From: an uncultured Oscillospiraceae bacterium
GTDB taxonomy: Bacteria; Bacillota; Clostridia; Oscillospirales; Ruminococcaceae
Assembly (NCBI GenBank): GCA_900552845.1
Contig: USBC01000033.1
Location: 1-13,961 of the forward strand
DNA length: 13,961 bases
Direction of reading: 5' to 3'
Shown here: positions 1 to 7,107 of the stretch, one piece after another
Position numbering within the stretch: position 1 is the first letter of the stretch
Layout: every line of letters starts with the position of its first letter
Program-made: the position numbers and the translations under genes
Notes under the pieces: model-generated
What the model was told of the DNA's origin: nothing
What the model saw: the letters and a program-made list of their open reading frames with translations, nothing else
Database searches by the model: none

Positions 1-1
1 G

Positions 2-1204
2 GTCTATCCCACATGGCCGGAAAACGCCCTGCGCGCCAATATTCTGGCGCAGATCACCTTCGCCCAAAACCGTATCTTTACCGAATGGTATCCCAGCCAA
101 GGCTACAACTTTAATATCACCAATAATACCGCCTACGACCAGTATTTCGTCTATGGGCGCAATATCTTTACCAACATCAGCCGTTTGGTCGATGAATTGT
201 TCGACCGCTATATCCGTCGCAGCGGTGCGGTGAATCCCATCTTTTCGCAATACTGCAATGGTACCACCGTTACCTGTGCGGGGCTTTCCCAATGGGGTAC
301 CGTTGCTCTTGCCAATAGCGGTTATACCCCGCTGGGGATTTTGCGCTATTATTACGGAGACGACATCGTTATAGATACTGCTGCCGTGCAGCGCCGCATC
401 AGCTCCTCCTATCCCGGCACACCGCTTACCGTCGGCAGCAGGGGAGAGGGCGTGCGCACGATCCGCACATGGCTCAACCGCATTCGCATCAACTATCCCG
501 CCATTCCTTCCATCAGCGCCGCCGGCGGAGATCTTTTCAATGACGAAACGCGGCGGGCGGTACAGACATTTCAGCGTATCTTCAATCTTTCCCCCGATGG
601 CATTGTAGGGGCGACCACATGGAACAAAATCGCCTATATCTATGTTGCAGTCATGCGGCTGGCGGAGCTGGGCGGCGAGGATATCCCCCTGCCCAGTCAG
701 CGACCTGCCGGAACGCTGCGGCGCGGCAGCAGCGGCGAGACCGTGCGGCTGGCGCAGTATTTTCTGCGCGTCATCGCCCTGTATGATGACGAGCTTCCGC
801 CCATCACCATCGACGGGATCTATGGTTCCGCCACCGAAAATGCCGTTCGCACGTTCCAAAAGATGCAGGGACTCACCGTGGACGGCATCATCGGCACCGC
901 CACATGGAATGCCCTGTATGAGCGATTCCTTGGGATCAATCAGGCCACCGGTCTTGCCGTTTCCTACCCCGGCACTCCGCTAAAAATCGGCAGCCGCGGG
1001 GATAATGTCCGTCTGGTGCAGGAATACCTGAATGCACTGGCAGGTGCTTATCCACTGCCGCGGGTCACCGTAGACGGCATCTACGGCTCCGCCACCGAAA
1101 ACGCCGTCACAGCATTCCAAAGGCTGTTCGGCTTAGCCGCCGACGGCATCGTGGGTCCCCGCACATGGGAGCGTTTGGTCGGCGTCCGCCTGTTGCTTCG
1201 GTAA
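2..1204 (+). CDS. SpoIID-like, peptidoglycan-binding repeat protein (5' end outside window)
   Basis: The reading frame is open from the left edge, so the start is missing; 400 residues are visible. The first ~125 residues resemble the SpoIID/LytB fold: GLSQWGT at residues 94-100 and the YYYGDDI stretch at 116-122 recall the SQxG...HYY end of SpoIID, a lytic transglycosylase that removes stripped glycan strands during engulfment. Three PG_binding_1 repeats follow at about residues 137-212, 237-309 and 321-393, each ending in a DGIxG...TW signature; repeats 2 and 3 share GIYGSATENAV. The protein probably acts on or anchors to peptidoglycan, at the spore cortex or cell wall. The SpoIID residues seen are the C-terminal part only, and whether the catalytic glutamate is present cannot be judged. 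It is convergent with the permease gene downstream. The family is fairly sure; the exact substrate is inference. Confidence 0.85.
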   Translation, partial: VYPTWPENALRANILAQITFAQNRIFTEWYPSQGYNFNITNNTAYDQYFVYGRNIFTNISRLVDELFDRYIRRSGAVNPIFSQYCNGTTVTCAGLSQWGTVALANSGYTPLGILRYYYGDDIVIDTAAVQRRISSSYPGTPLTVGSRGEGVRTIRTWLNRIRINYPAIPSISAAGGDLFNDETRRAVQTFQRIFNLSPDGIVGATTWNKIAYIYVAVMRLAELGGEDIPLPSQRPAGTLRRGSSGETVRLAQYFLRVIALYDDELPPITIDGIYGSATENAVRTFQKMQGLTVDGIIGTATWNALYERFLGINQATGLAVSYPGTPLKIGSRGDNVRLVQEYLNALAGAYPLPRVTVDGIYGSATENAVTAFQRLFGLAADGIVGPRTWERLVGVRLLLR

Positions 1205-1220
1205 TCACCCGCACAAAAAA

Positions 1221-1243
1221 CGGGCGGACGTAGCCTCCGCCCG
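1221..1243. terminator. Terminator hairpin between convergent genes
   Basis: A perfect 8-bp stem (1221-1228 with 1236-1243) has a 7-base loop. On the plus strand it lies 16 bases after the stop of the peptidoglycan-binding gene but has only a weak T tail. On the minus strand it is followed by six T (1215-1220 complement), so it may serve as a second stop for leftward transcription. Confidence 0.65.
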
Positions 1244-1379
1244 ATCGTGTTGACCCGCAATTCCATTGCGGGCAGCCCTCCCGGCTGCGGCGCCTCCGCC
1301 CTGCCTTTCCCTCCCGCTTTAGCGGTGCGGAAACTCAAAAACCGTCGGTTGGGGCAGCCGCTTCCGCTGAAATATCCCG

Positions 1380-1411
1380 CAAAAATGCTCCCCCGCAGTA
1401 CGGAGGAGCAT
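1380..1411 (-). terminator. Rho-independent terminator of the EIIC permease gene
   Basis: Read leftward, a stem formed by 1403-1411 and 1385-1393 (one G-U pair) is followed directly by TTTTT (complement of 1380-1384). It begins 17 bases beyond the permease stop codon, the usual place for an intrinsic terminator. The 1244-1379 stretch to its left holds only small imperfect dyads (for example 1272-1277 with 1283-1288) and no gene. Confidence 0.75.
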
Positions 1412-1427
1412 GGTTTGGCTTCTGTGT

Positions 1428-2819
1428 TTAGTTTTCTTCGGCAGCAGGGGCCTCCGTCTCGGCAGCAGCTGTGCTGCTCGTGGCAAGGTGAAGGGTCAGC
1501 CGACGCAGTCGCCTGCAGGCAAGGAACGCAATCCCCAGCACCAGCACCGCCAGTGCCGCAATGCCTGCTATGCCATAGCTCGCGCCCTCCACAAACAGCA
1601 GACTCAAAGGGTTGGCGGTATTGCACAGGGTATTATATTGCCCCGCACCGTAGGCGGCAGCGTCCATCGCCCTTGCCGCATTGGTAAAGAGATAGGTCAG
1701 CAGCGTGCCGCAGTAAAGCATCGCTACCGCACTTACCGCACCGGTAAAAAGGCTGCGCAGCAGGCACCCGCCGGAAAGCGCCGTTACAAAAATCATCAGA
1801 TACAGCAGCATGGCACAGTCACCCAGCGGCAGCACCAAATTGCCCGGCAGCACCGAGGCAAGCAGCACTGTAACCGGCACCAGAACAACTGCGGAAAGCA
1901 GCGTGGTGGCATTGGCAGTGCCCGTAACGGCATTCACTGCGACCATAAGCGGCAGCTTGCCGTTTTGGACTTTTCTTGCCGCCATCGGCTCCAGCACCGA
2001 AGATACCGCGCGACAGAAGACCCGAAGCAGACGGGGCAAGGCAAACAGACAGCTCGCCAGCACCAGCGCAAAGGAGACCGCATCGTAGATGGTAAGCCCG
2101 GCAACAAGCCCCATGATGATCCCGGCGATCAGTCCCCACAGGCTCGGCTCCATCAAAAAGTTTCCGCGTCGGGATTGCTCCAGCGAAAAACGCCGGTCAC
2201 GCAATCCGGGGATCTTGCTGATAATAAAATTCACCAGCCACGCCAGCGGGGCGGCGCCCACGGCAAAGCTCTGCGTGTAGGTAAGGTGTGCGGCACCCGT
2301 CAGTCGGGCAACCGGCGCGGCAAATACATCGGCAAGAATGATCTGCAATATGACCATCAGCAGTGCCGCAGCCAGTCCGTACCACATCTCACCGGTCAGC
2401 TGCTGTATCAGCACGCCGGCAAAAGCCGCCTGCCACAAGCTCCACAGGTCCATGTTCAATACACGGGTCACACGGGTCGCCAGCATCAGCAGGTTCAGCA
2501 GCACGGCCCCCGGCAGCACCCAGTACAGAATATCGCTGTTCAGGGTCATTTCGGCAGCCGTCTGCCAGGGCAGGTTCTGGGCGCCGGTGGAAAGAGAATA
2601 GTTATCCACCATGGCGCTCACCAGCGTGGTCAGCCGTCCGCTCAGCGTGTTGATCAACAGCTGAATAGCAACCGTGCTGCCCAGCATAGCCAGTGCGCAC
2701 TGTCCGGAGCGCTGAAAGCCGGCGTGGGTCACCAACCCCATTAAAAAGAAGAATACGGGGATCAGCAAAAAACTGCCCAGTCCGCTTACAATATCATAAA
2801 GGGAGTGCAAAAAATCCAA
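1428..2819 (-). CDS. PTS EIIC permease, galactitol (GatC) family, TTG start
   Basis: The product is a 463-residue polytopic membrane protein. It resembles the membrane channel IIC of the galactitol-type phosphotransferase system, which imports a sugar or polyol for phosphorylation by its IIB partner. Shared landmarks are TRVTRVLNMDLWSLW (115-129), ISKIPG (200-205) and PGNLVLPLGD (325-334), all near-matches to the enterobacterial GatC pattern. The start is TTG at 2817-2819: a strong AAGGAGGT lies 7 bases upstream, there is no ATG nearby, and the product then begins DFLHSLYDI as in relatives. The frame is open a further 109 codons upstream, but that part runs over the promoter and is not protein-like. 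Oddities: no IIA or IIB gene is adjacent. The loop that in GatC carries a Pro-His-Gly motif reads AAHLTYTQSF (177-186) here, so the substrate may differ or the protein may not transport by the PTS route. The C-terminus is Ala/Glu-rich (450-463). Substrate is unknown. Confidence 0.82.
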   Translation of the reverse strand: MDFLHSLYDIVSGLGSFLLIPVFFFLMGLVTHAGFQRSGQCALAMLGSTVAIQLLINTLSGRLTTLVSAMVDNYSLSTGAQNLPWQTAAEMTLNSDILYWVLPGAVLLNLLMLATRVTRVLNMDLWSLWQAAFAGVLIQQLTGEMWYGLAAALLMVILQIILADVFAAPVARLTGAAHLTYTQSFAVGAAPLAWLVNFIISKIPGLRDRRFSLEQSRRGNFLMEPSLWGLIAGIIMGLVAGLTIYDAVSFALVLASCLFALPRLLRVFCRAVSSVLEPMAARKVQNGKLPLMVAVNAVTGTANATTLLSAVVLVPVTVLLASVLPGNLVLPLGDCAMLLYLMIFVTALSGGCLLRSLFTGAVSAVAMLYCGTLLTYLFTNAARAMDAAAYGAGQYNTLCNTANPLSLLFVEGASYGIAGIAALAVLVLGIAFLACRRLRRLTLHLATSSTAAAETEAPAAEEN

Positions 2820-2826
2820 ATGACAG

Positions 2827-2859
2827 ACCTCCTTCGGGGAATGCGTCCCATTCATTATA
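2827..2859 (-). promoter_or_regulatory. Start region of the EIIC gene: -10 box and strong RBS
   Basis: On the minus strand a perfect TATAAT lies at 2859-2854, 35 bases before the TTG start; no good -35 is seen at the standard distance. AAGGAGGT at 2834-2827 stands 7 bases from TTG and decides the start codon. The RBS is clear; the promoter is a guess based on the -10 alone. Confidence 0.45.
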
Positions 2860-2956
2860 GCGGCGGAATGTGACGATAGTATGAAGAAAAAGCATAAAAT
2901 CCCATTTTTCAGCCTACTTATTTTCCCATACCACAGGAATAAAGTCAAGCGCTGTA

Positions 2957-2985
2957 TTGCACAGACTGGCGATTTATGGTATTCT
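2957..2985 (+). promoter_or_regulatory. SigA-type promoter of the 41-residue protein
   Basis: TTGCAC (2957-2962), a 17-base spacer and TATTCT (2980-2985) lie 27 bases before the ATG at 3013. AAAGGGAGG (2998-3005) gives the ribosome binding site. The promoter is divergent from that of the EIIC gene, with about 100 bases between the two -10 boxes. Confidence 0.6.
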
Positions 2986-3012
2986 AAAGAAAAAACAAAG
3001 GGAGGCACCGCC

Positions 3013-3138
3013 ATGATGGAAGAAATAATTCTTAATAACATTTTGTCGACCCTGCAGGAGATCCAAAGAGAGATGGAGCGCCAGACCGAGCTTTTAGAGC
3101 GCATGGCGGATAAGAGCGGCTTTAACAGCAGCCTGTGA
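3013..3138 (+). CDS. Small coiled-coil protein, 41 residues, unknown function
   Basis: The product is a 41-residue acidic/basic helix: MMEEIILNNILSTLQEIQRE, then MERQTELLERMADKSG and a short tail. Hydrophobic residues (I, L, L, I, M, L, L, M) recur at about heptad spacing, so a short coiled coil or dimerising helix is likely. There is no signal peptide or membrane segment. It has its own promoter, a strong ribosome binding site 7 bases from the first of two consecutive ATG codons (3013 and 3016), and its own terminator, which supports a real gene despite its size. The frame is open upstream to 2881, but that part covers the promoter. I do not recognise the family. Confidence 0.7.
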   Translation: MMEEIILNNILSTLQEIQREMERQTELLERMADKSGFNSSL

Positions 3139-3144
3139 TCCATC

Positions 3145-3177
3145 AAAAGAAGAGCCGTCCCATGGCTCCTCTTTTAT
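3145..3177 (+). terminator. Terminator of the 41-residue protein gene
   Basis: A 12-bp stem with one mismatch (3145-3156 with 3164-3175) and a 7-base loop starts 6 bases after the stop codon and ends in CTTTTAT. Confidence 0.75.
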
Positions 3178-3187
3178 CTTCGGGAAA

Positions 3188-3226
3188 GCAGGGGCTGTCC
3201 CCTGCGAAAAGGAATGTGTTCCTTTT
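3188..3226. repeat. Two adjacent perfect hairpins
   Basis: The first stem is 3188-3194 with 3199-3205 (7 bp, loop CTGT). One base later the second is 3207-3214 with 3219-3226 (8 bp, loop TGTG). Both are perfect and sit between the terminators of the small gene and the tRNA. The second carries A4/T4 ends and could terminate in either direction. Their role is unknown; the style resembles intergenic palindromes seen elsewhere in this window. Confidence 0.6.
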
Positions 3227-3240
3227 GAACGCCAAATACG

Positions 3241-3278
3241 CCAAATAAAAAAGAGCCAAAAGGCTCTTTTTTATTTGG
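3241..3278 (-). terminator. Terminator of the tRNA-Leu gene
   Basis: A perfect 17-bp inverted repeat (3241-3257 with 3262-3278) has a four-A loop on the plus strand and A/T-rich flanks (AAAAAA...TTTTTT), so it can work in both directions. Its right arm includes the encoded CCA end of the tRNA (3276-3278), so the terminator starts within the mature 3' end. Confidence 0.8.
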
Positions 3279-3362
3279 TGCCGCTGACGGGAATTGAACC
3301 CGTACGGTGTTTCCACCGAGGGATTTTAAGTCCCTTGCGTCTGCCGATTCCGCCACAGCGGC
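3276..3362 (-). tRNA. tRNA-Leu, anticodon TAA
   Basis: Read on the minus strand, the 87 bases fold as a class II tRNA. The acceptor stem GCCGCTG (3362-3356) pairs with CAGCGGC, followed by A73 and an encoded CCA (3278-3276). The D-arm contains GGCGGAATCGGCAGAC, and the anticodon loop CTTAAAA gives anticodon TAA (reads UUA). A long variable arm (CGGTGGAAACACCG) and T-loop GTTCAATTC follow. The long variable arm and anticodon agree on leucine. A 60-codon open frame over it (3174-3356) is only a shadow. Confidence 0.97.
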
Positions 3363-3386
3363 GCAGAATGGGGCTAAACCTTTCTC

Positions 3387-3415
3387 ATCTTACAATAGCC
3401 CCCCGCAAAAGTCAA
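3387..3415 (-). promoter_or_regulatory. Promoter of tRNA-Leu
   Basis: On the minus strand TTGACT (3415-3410), a 17-base spacer and TAAGAT (3392-3387) lie 25 bases before the tRNA 5' end. Its -35 is only 10 bases from the -35 of the divergent alaS promoter, and the two form a GTCAAG/CTTGAC dyad (3411-3416 with 3425-3430). Confidence 0.65.
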
Positions 3416-3425
3416 GCACAAGGTC

Positions 3426-3455
3426 TTGACAAATCCCTGCCCGCCGCCTTATAAT
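3426..3455 (+). promoter_or_regulatory. alaS: SigA-type promoter of alaS
   Basis: Both boxes match consensus exactly: TTGACA (3426-3431) and TATAAT (3450-3455), with an 18-base spacer. This predicts a transcript start near 3462 and an alaS leader of about 330 bases. Confidence 0.8.
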
Positions 3456-3461
3456 ACGTTG

Positions 3462-3730
3462 GTAAACAGCAAAAAAGGCATTGACAGGGTCAGTTTTGTA
3501 CCGCCGCCCCCAGAGAGAAAGCCCCCGGCTGAAAGGCTTTCGGCAGTTCCGGTGCATCACAGCCGCCCCCGAGCCATCGGCGTGAAGAACGCCGGCGTAT
3601 CCGGTGCGTTAAACCGGCAAAAAGCGGCAGCGTCCCGCGGCGCTGCAAACTGGGTGGTACCACGGAAGGATCAGCTTTCGTCCCTATGTCTCCGACAAGA
3701 CGGAGCAGGGGAGGGGAGCTTTTTTATTTT
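3462..3730 (+). promoter_or_regulatory. alaS: T-box riboswitch leader of alaS (tRNA-Ala sensor)
   Basis: The T-box GGGTGGTACCACGG (3652-3665) and the antiterminator partner TTTCGTCCCT (3676-3685) are plain. The TGGT bulge would pair with the ACCA end expected of tRNA-Ala. AGAGAG at 3512-3517 marks Stem I. A candidate specifier, GCC (alanine) at 3591-3593, follows GAA and four bases, the same layout as the thrS leader below. A small stem (CCGGT/ACCGG) and CAGCG/CGCTG (3629-3646 region) precede the T-box. The competing terminator uses CTCCG (3689-3693 region) with CGGAG (3701-3705), flanking pairs and a T run from 3720. Uncharged tRNA-Ala should favour the antiterminator and allow alaS expression. 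The specifier is inferred from position; the rest is seen. Confidence 0.9.
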
Positions 3731-3794
3731 CCGCTTGCTGCCCGCAAAGCGAAAAAACACCCGCAAAATGCAAAAAAGAAAGGAATTTACCACC

Positions 3795-6425
3795 ATGAAA
3801 TGGACAGGACTCAACGAACTGCGCGAAACCTTCCTCGAATTTTTTGTCAGCAAGGGGCACACCCGTCTGCCCTCGGCGCCGCTGGTGCCGCAGGATGAGG
3901 CAAGTCTTTTGCTCATCAATTCCGGCATGGCGCCGCTCAAAAAATACTTTACCCGCCAGAAATTCCTGCCGAACGGCAGCTTCCGCGCTACCAGCTGCCA
4001 GAAGTGCATTCGTACTCCCGATATCGAGAATGTCGGCAAAACCGCCCGCCACGGTACCTACTTCGAGATGCTGGGCAACTTCTCCTTTGGCGATTACTTC
4101 AAGGAGGACGCCACCCGCTGGGCATGGGAGTTCATTACCGAAAAGCTGGAGCTGCCGGTCGATAAGCTCTATGTCTCAGTCTATCAGGACGATGATGAGG
4201 CATATGAGATCTGGACCAAGCGCCGCGGCGTTGCCCCCGATCATATGGTTCGGCTGGGCAAGGAGGATAACTTCTGGGAGATCGGCTCCGGTCCCTGCGG
4301 GCCCTGCTCCGAGATCTATTTTGACCGCGGACCCGAAAAGGGCTGCGGACGTCCCGACTGTCATGTCGGCTGCGATTGCGACCGCTATGTCGAGTTCTGG
4401 AACCTTGTATTTACCCAGTTCAATTCCGACGGTGAGGGCGGCTACACCCCGCTGGAGCACAAGAATATTGATACCGGTATGGGTCTGGAGCGCCTTGCCT
4501 GCATCATGCAGGGCGTCGATAACCTCTTTGAGGTCGATACCGTCCAGAACATTATGAAGAGGATCTGCGAGATCGCCGGCGTCACCTACAAGCAGGACGA
4601 GAAAAAGGATGTCTCGATTCGTGTGGTCACCGACCATATCCGTTCCACCGTCTTTATGATCTGTGATGGCGTCGTCCCGCAGAATGAGGGCCGCGGCTAT
4701 GTACTGCGCCGTCTGCTGCGCCGTGCCGCCCGTCACGGTCGTCTGCTCGGCGTTCGGGAGCCGTTCCTGTACAAGGTTGCCGATACCGTTATTCACGAAA
4801 ACGAAAGCGCCTATCCGGAGCTTGTCCAGCGCCGTGATTACATCGTCAAGACCATTCGCGTCGAGGAGGAGCGCTTTGCCCGCACCATTGATGCCGGTCT
4901 CGATCAGGTCAATTCCATTCTGGAAAAGCTTTCTGCCGAGGGCAAAACGGTATTCTCCGGTGAGGACGCCTTCCGCCTCTACGATACCTTCGGATTCCCC
5001 ATCGACCTCACCCGAGAGCTGTGCGAGGAGCGCGGTATCACCGTGGACGAGGAGGGCTATAAGGCCCTGATGGAAAAGCAGCGTGCAACCGCGCGGGAAG
5101 CCACTGCCCGCAATGTCGGCGATGTAGCATGGGTCGAAGATGTCCTCAAGGGCGTTGAGGGCGGCGAGGACTTTGTCGGCTACGAGGGCTTGACCGCCGA
5201 AGCCGAGATTCTCGGCATTGTCTATGAGGGCGAGCGGGTCGAAGCGCTCGGCGAGGGCGATGCCGCCCAGATCGTTTTGTCCCGTACCCCCTTCTACGCC
5301 GAAATGGGCGGTCAGGTGGGCGACAGCGGCACCATTACCTGCGGCGAAAATGTATTCACCGTCACCGATACCCGCAAATCCGGCTCCGGTCACTTCATTC
5401 ATGTCGGCACCGTTACCCACGGCACCTTCAGTCTGGGAGATACCGTTATTGCCGCAGTTGATGAGCGCCGCCGTATGGATATTATGCGCAACCACACTGC
5501 CTGCCACCTGCTGCAAAAGGCACTGCAGGAGGTACTGGGCGACCATGTCCATCAGGCAGGCTCCCTGGTCGATGAAAAGGTCTGCCGTTTCGATTTCAGC
5601 CACTTCTCCGCCGTGACCCGGGAGGAGCTGGAAAAGGTAGAGGCGCGCGTTAACGAGCTGATTTTGGAGGCGAACCCCGTCACCACTACCGAAATGCCTA
5701 TCGAGGAAGCCAAGAAGATGGGCGCAATGGCGCTTTTCGGCGAAAAGTACGGCGATACGGTTCGCGTCGTCAACGCCAATAACAAGTCCATTGAGCTGTG
5801 CGGCGGCACCCATGTGGATAATACCGCCCGTTTGGGGCTGTTTAAGATCCTCAAGGAATCCAGTGTAGCCGCCGGGATTCGCCGGATCGAGGCGGTCACC
5901 GGCCGCGGTGTGCTGGAACTGATGGCGGAAAATCAGACTTTGATGAATACCGCTGCCCAGAACCTCAAGCTGGGCAGCCCTGCCGAGCTTCCTCAAAAGA
6001 CCGCTCAGGTCATGACCGAGCTGAAGGCGAAGGAAAAAGCGCTGGCGGAGCTGGAAAACAAGATGGCAGCCTCTGCCGCCGCCGATCTTTTCCGGAATGC
6101 CGTCACCGTCAAGGGATTGCGTGTCGTCACCGGCACAATGGGCGAAATGAAGCCCGATGCGCTGCGCCTGATGATCGATGAAGCGCGCGGCAACAATCCC
6201 GATGCCGTCATCGCCTTGGGCAGCGTGTTCGGCGGCAAGGGCACTATCGCGGTTGCCTGCGGTGCCGATGCCGTCAAAGCCGGCGTCAATGCCGGTAAAC
6301 TGGTTCGCGCCCTTTGCCAGCTCACCGGCGGCAATGGCGGCGGACGTCCCGATAGCGCCATGGGCGGCGCCGGTGATCCCGCCAAGATCGGGGAAGCTCT
6401 CACCCATCTGTCTGAACTGATCTGA
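3795..6425 (+). CDS. alaS: Alanine-tRNA ligase
   Basis: The product is an 876-residue class II aminoacyl-tRNA synthetase that charges tRNA-Ala with alanine and hydrolyses mischarged Ser/Gly-tRNA-Ala; this length is normal for the bacterial enzyme. It opens MKWTGLNELRETFLEFFVSK and has the catalytic domain (about 1-240, with RHGTYFEMLGNFSFGDYF), a tRNA-binding middle, and an editing domain. The editing zinc ligands are HTACH (H567, H571) and CGGTH (C669, H673). The C-terminal C-Ala/DHHA1 domain carries the glycine-rich GGNGGGRPDSAMGG. A clostridial-type CGxxDCxxGCDCDR insertion lies near residues 180-200. The ATG at 3795 is chosen because relatives start there and AAAGGA lies 10 bases upstream. 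The frame is open to 3426, but that part is the T-box leader. It is expressed as its own unit under tRNA-Ala control. Nothing is missing. Confidence 0.98.
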   Translation: MKWTGLNELRETFLEFFVSKGHTRLPSAPLVPQDEASLLLINSGMAPLKKYFTRQKFLPNGSFRATSCQKCIRTPDIENVGKTARHGTYFEMLGNFSFGDYFKEDATRWAWEFITEKLELPVDKLYVSVYQDDDEAYEIWTKRRGVAPDHMVRLGKEDNFWEIGSGPCGPCSEIYFDRGPEKGCGRPDCHVGCDCDRYVEFWNLVFTQFNSDGEGGYTPLEHKNIDTGMGLERLACIMQGVDNLFEVDTVQNIMKRICEIAGVTYKQDEKKDVSIRVVTDHIRSTVFMICDGVVPQNEGRGYVLRRLLRRAARHGRLLGVREPFLYKVADTVIHENESAYPELVQRRDYIVKTIRVEEERFARTIDAGLDQVNSILEKLSAEGKTVFSGEDAFRLYDTFGFPIDLTRELCEERGITVDEEGYKALMEKQRATAREATARNVGDVAWVEDVLKGVEGGEDFVGYEGLTAEAEILGIVYEGERVEALGEGDAAQIVLSRTPFYAEMGGQVGDSGTITCGENVFTVTDTRKSGSGHFIHVGTVTHGTFSLGDTVIAAVDERRRMDIMRNHTACHLLQKALQEVLGDHVHQAGSLVDEKVCRFDFSHFSAVTREELEKVEARVNELILEANPVTTTEMPIEEAKKMGAMALFGEKYGDTVRVVNANNKSIELCGGTHVDNTARLGLFKILKESSVAAGIRRIEAVTGRGVLELMAENQTLMNTAAQNLKLGSPAELPQKTAQVMTELKAKEKALAELENKMAASAAADLFRNAVTVKGLRVVTGTMGEMKPDALRLMIDEARGNNPDAVIALGSVFGGKGTIAVACGADAVKAGVNAGKLVRALCQLTGGNGGGRPDSAMGGAGDPAKIGEALTHLSELI

Positions 6426-6487
6426 TTTTTTCGGCGCCTTTTTACGGCGCTCCTCCGTGGAGACCGCCCCCTGCGGCGTCGCTGCCC

Positions 6488-6580
6488 TTGACAGGCAAAA
6501 GTACGATTTCATCGTACAACAGCCTGCCTGCGGGCGCTTCTGGCAGGGAACGCTCTCCCTCCGTCGCGTCCTCCTGCCGG
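6488..6580. repeat. Palindromic element between alaS and the HIT gene
   Basis: A nested dyad has its outer arms at 6492-6496 and 6522-6526 (CAGGC/GCCTG) and inner arms at 6501-6507 and 6511-6517 (GTACGAT/ATCGTAC, 3-base loop). It overlaps a TTGACA (6488-6493) that has no convincing -10 partner. A second stem, 6540-6547 with 6573-6580, encloses a smaller ACGC/GCGT pair. No clear terminator follows alaS and no promoter for the HIT gene is seen, so this element may stand in for one of them. Its function is unknown. Confidence 0.5.
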
Positions 6581-6642
6581 ACATTGCCACCGGCGGAGCC
6601 GCCTTGAATTTCCCCATTACCAACCGAAAGGAGACCTTCCTC

Positions 6643-6975
6643 ATGTGTGTATTCTGTAAGATCGCAGCGGGAGAGATCCCCGCAAACAAGCTGTACGAGG
6701 ACGAAAAGGTGCTTGCCTTTTACGACCTTGACCCGCAGGCACCTATCCACTTTCTGGTGATCCCCAAGGAGCATATTGCCTCCGCGGGCGAGATCACGCC
6801 GGAAAACTCCACCCTCATCGCTCATATCTTTGAGGTCATCGCAAAAATCTGCGTCGAGCACGGCTGGCAAAGCTACCGCATCGTGAACAACTGCGGCGAG
6901 CAGGCAGGGCAGACGGTGCCCCACCTGCATTTCCATGTTCTCTCCGGCAGGGATATGACATGGCCTCCCGGCTGA
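6643..6975 (+). CDS. HIT-family (HinT-like) nucleotide hydrolase
   Basis: The product is a 110-residue histidine-triad protein. Bacterial HinT enzymes hydrolyse adenosine phosphoramidates such as aminoacyl- or lysyl-adenylates in the cytoplasm. The triad PHLHFHVL (H94, H96, H98) near the end, preceded by NNCGEQAGQTV, and the MCVFCKI start with a two-cysteine pair are diagnostic. The C-terminus MTWPPG is the usual HinT ending, so the gene is complete. ATG at 6643 is set by AAAGGAG (6627-6633), 9 bases upstream; the frame is open to 6457, but relatives begin at this methionine. It lies 217 bases after alaS on the same strand and could be reached by read-through. A link to leaked aminoacyl-adenylates from synthetases is plausible but inferred. 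Confidence 0.93.
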   Translation: MCVFCKIAAGEIPANKLYEDEKVLAFYDLDPQAPIHFLVIPKEHIASAGEITPENSTLIAHIFEVIAKICVEHGWQSYRIVNNCGEQAGQTVPHLHFHVLSGRDMTWPPG

Positions 6976-6992
6976 TCCAACGATCAATTTCC

Positions 6993-7020
6993 AAAGTCCC
7001 CGTTTCGGCGGGGACTTTTT
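6993..7020 (+). terminator. Terminator of the HIT gene
   Basis: A perfect 10-bp stem (6993-7002 with 7009-7018) has a 6-base loop; the T run continues to 7020. It starts 17 bases after the stop codon. Confidence 0.85.
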
Positions 7021-7044
7021 CCTGCCCGCCGCAGGTACTTTTCC

Positions 7045-7073
7045 TTGCAACTGCCGCCGCTTTATGCTATAAT
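7045..7073 (+). promoter_or_regulatory. Promoter of the two-helix membrane protein
   Basis: TTGCAA (7045-7050), a 17-base spacer and a perfect TATAAT (7068-7073) with an extended -10 TG at 7065-7066. The predicted start is near 7080, 28 bases before the ATG. Confidence 0.8.
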
Positions 7074-7107
7074 ATATCCAAATTTTCGCTGTATGGGGAG
7101 AAACAAC

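Noticed and set aside
1410..2744. A 444-codon open frame on the plus strand
   Set aside because: It is antisense to the EIIC gene and the product is rich in Gln, His and Arg, typical of a shadow frame.
3174..3356. A 60-codon minus-strand gene
   Set aside because: It is the familiar shadow translation of a tRNA-Leu gene and its terminator.
4176..6689. An 837-codon open frame on the minus strand
   Set aside because: It is wholly antisense to alaS, whose product is certain. The long frame comes from GC-rich codon use, and the translation is low-complexity with no domain.
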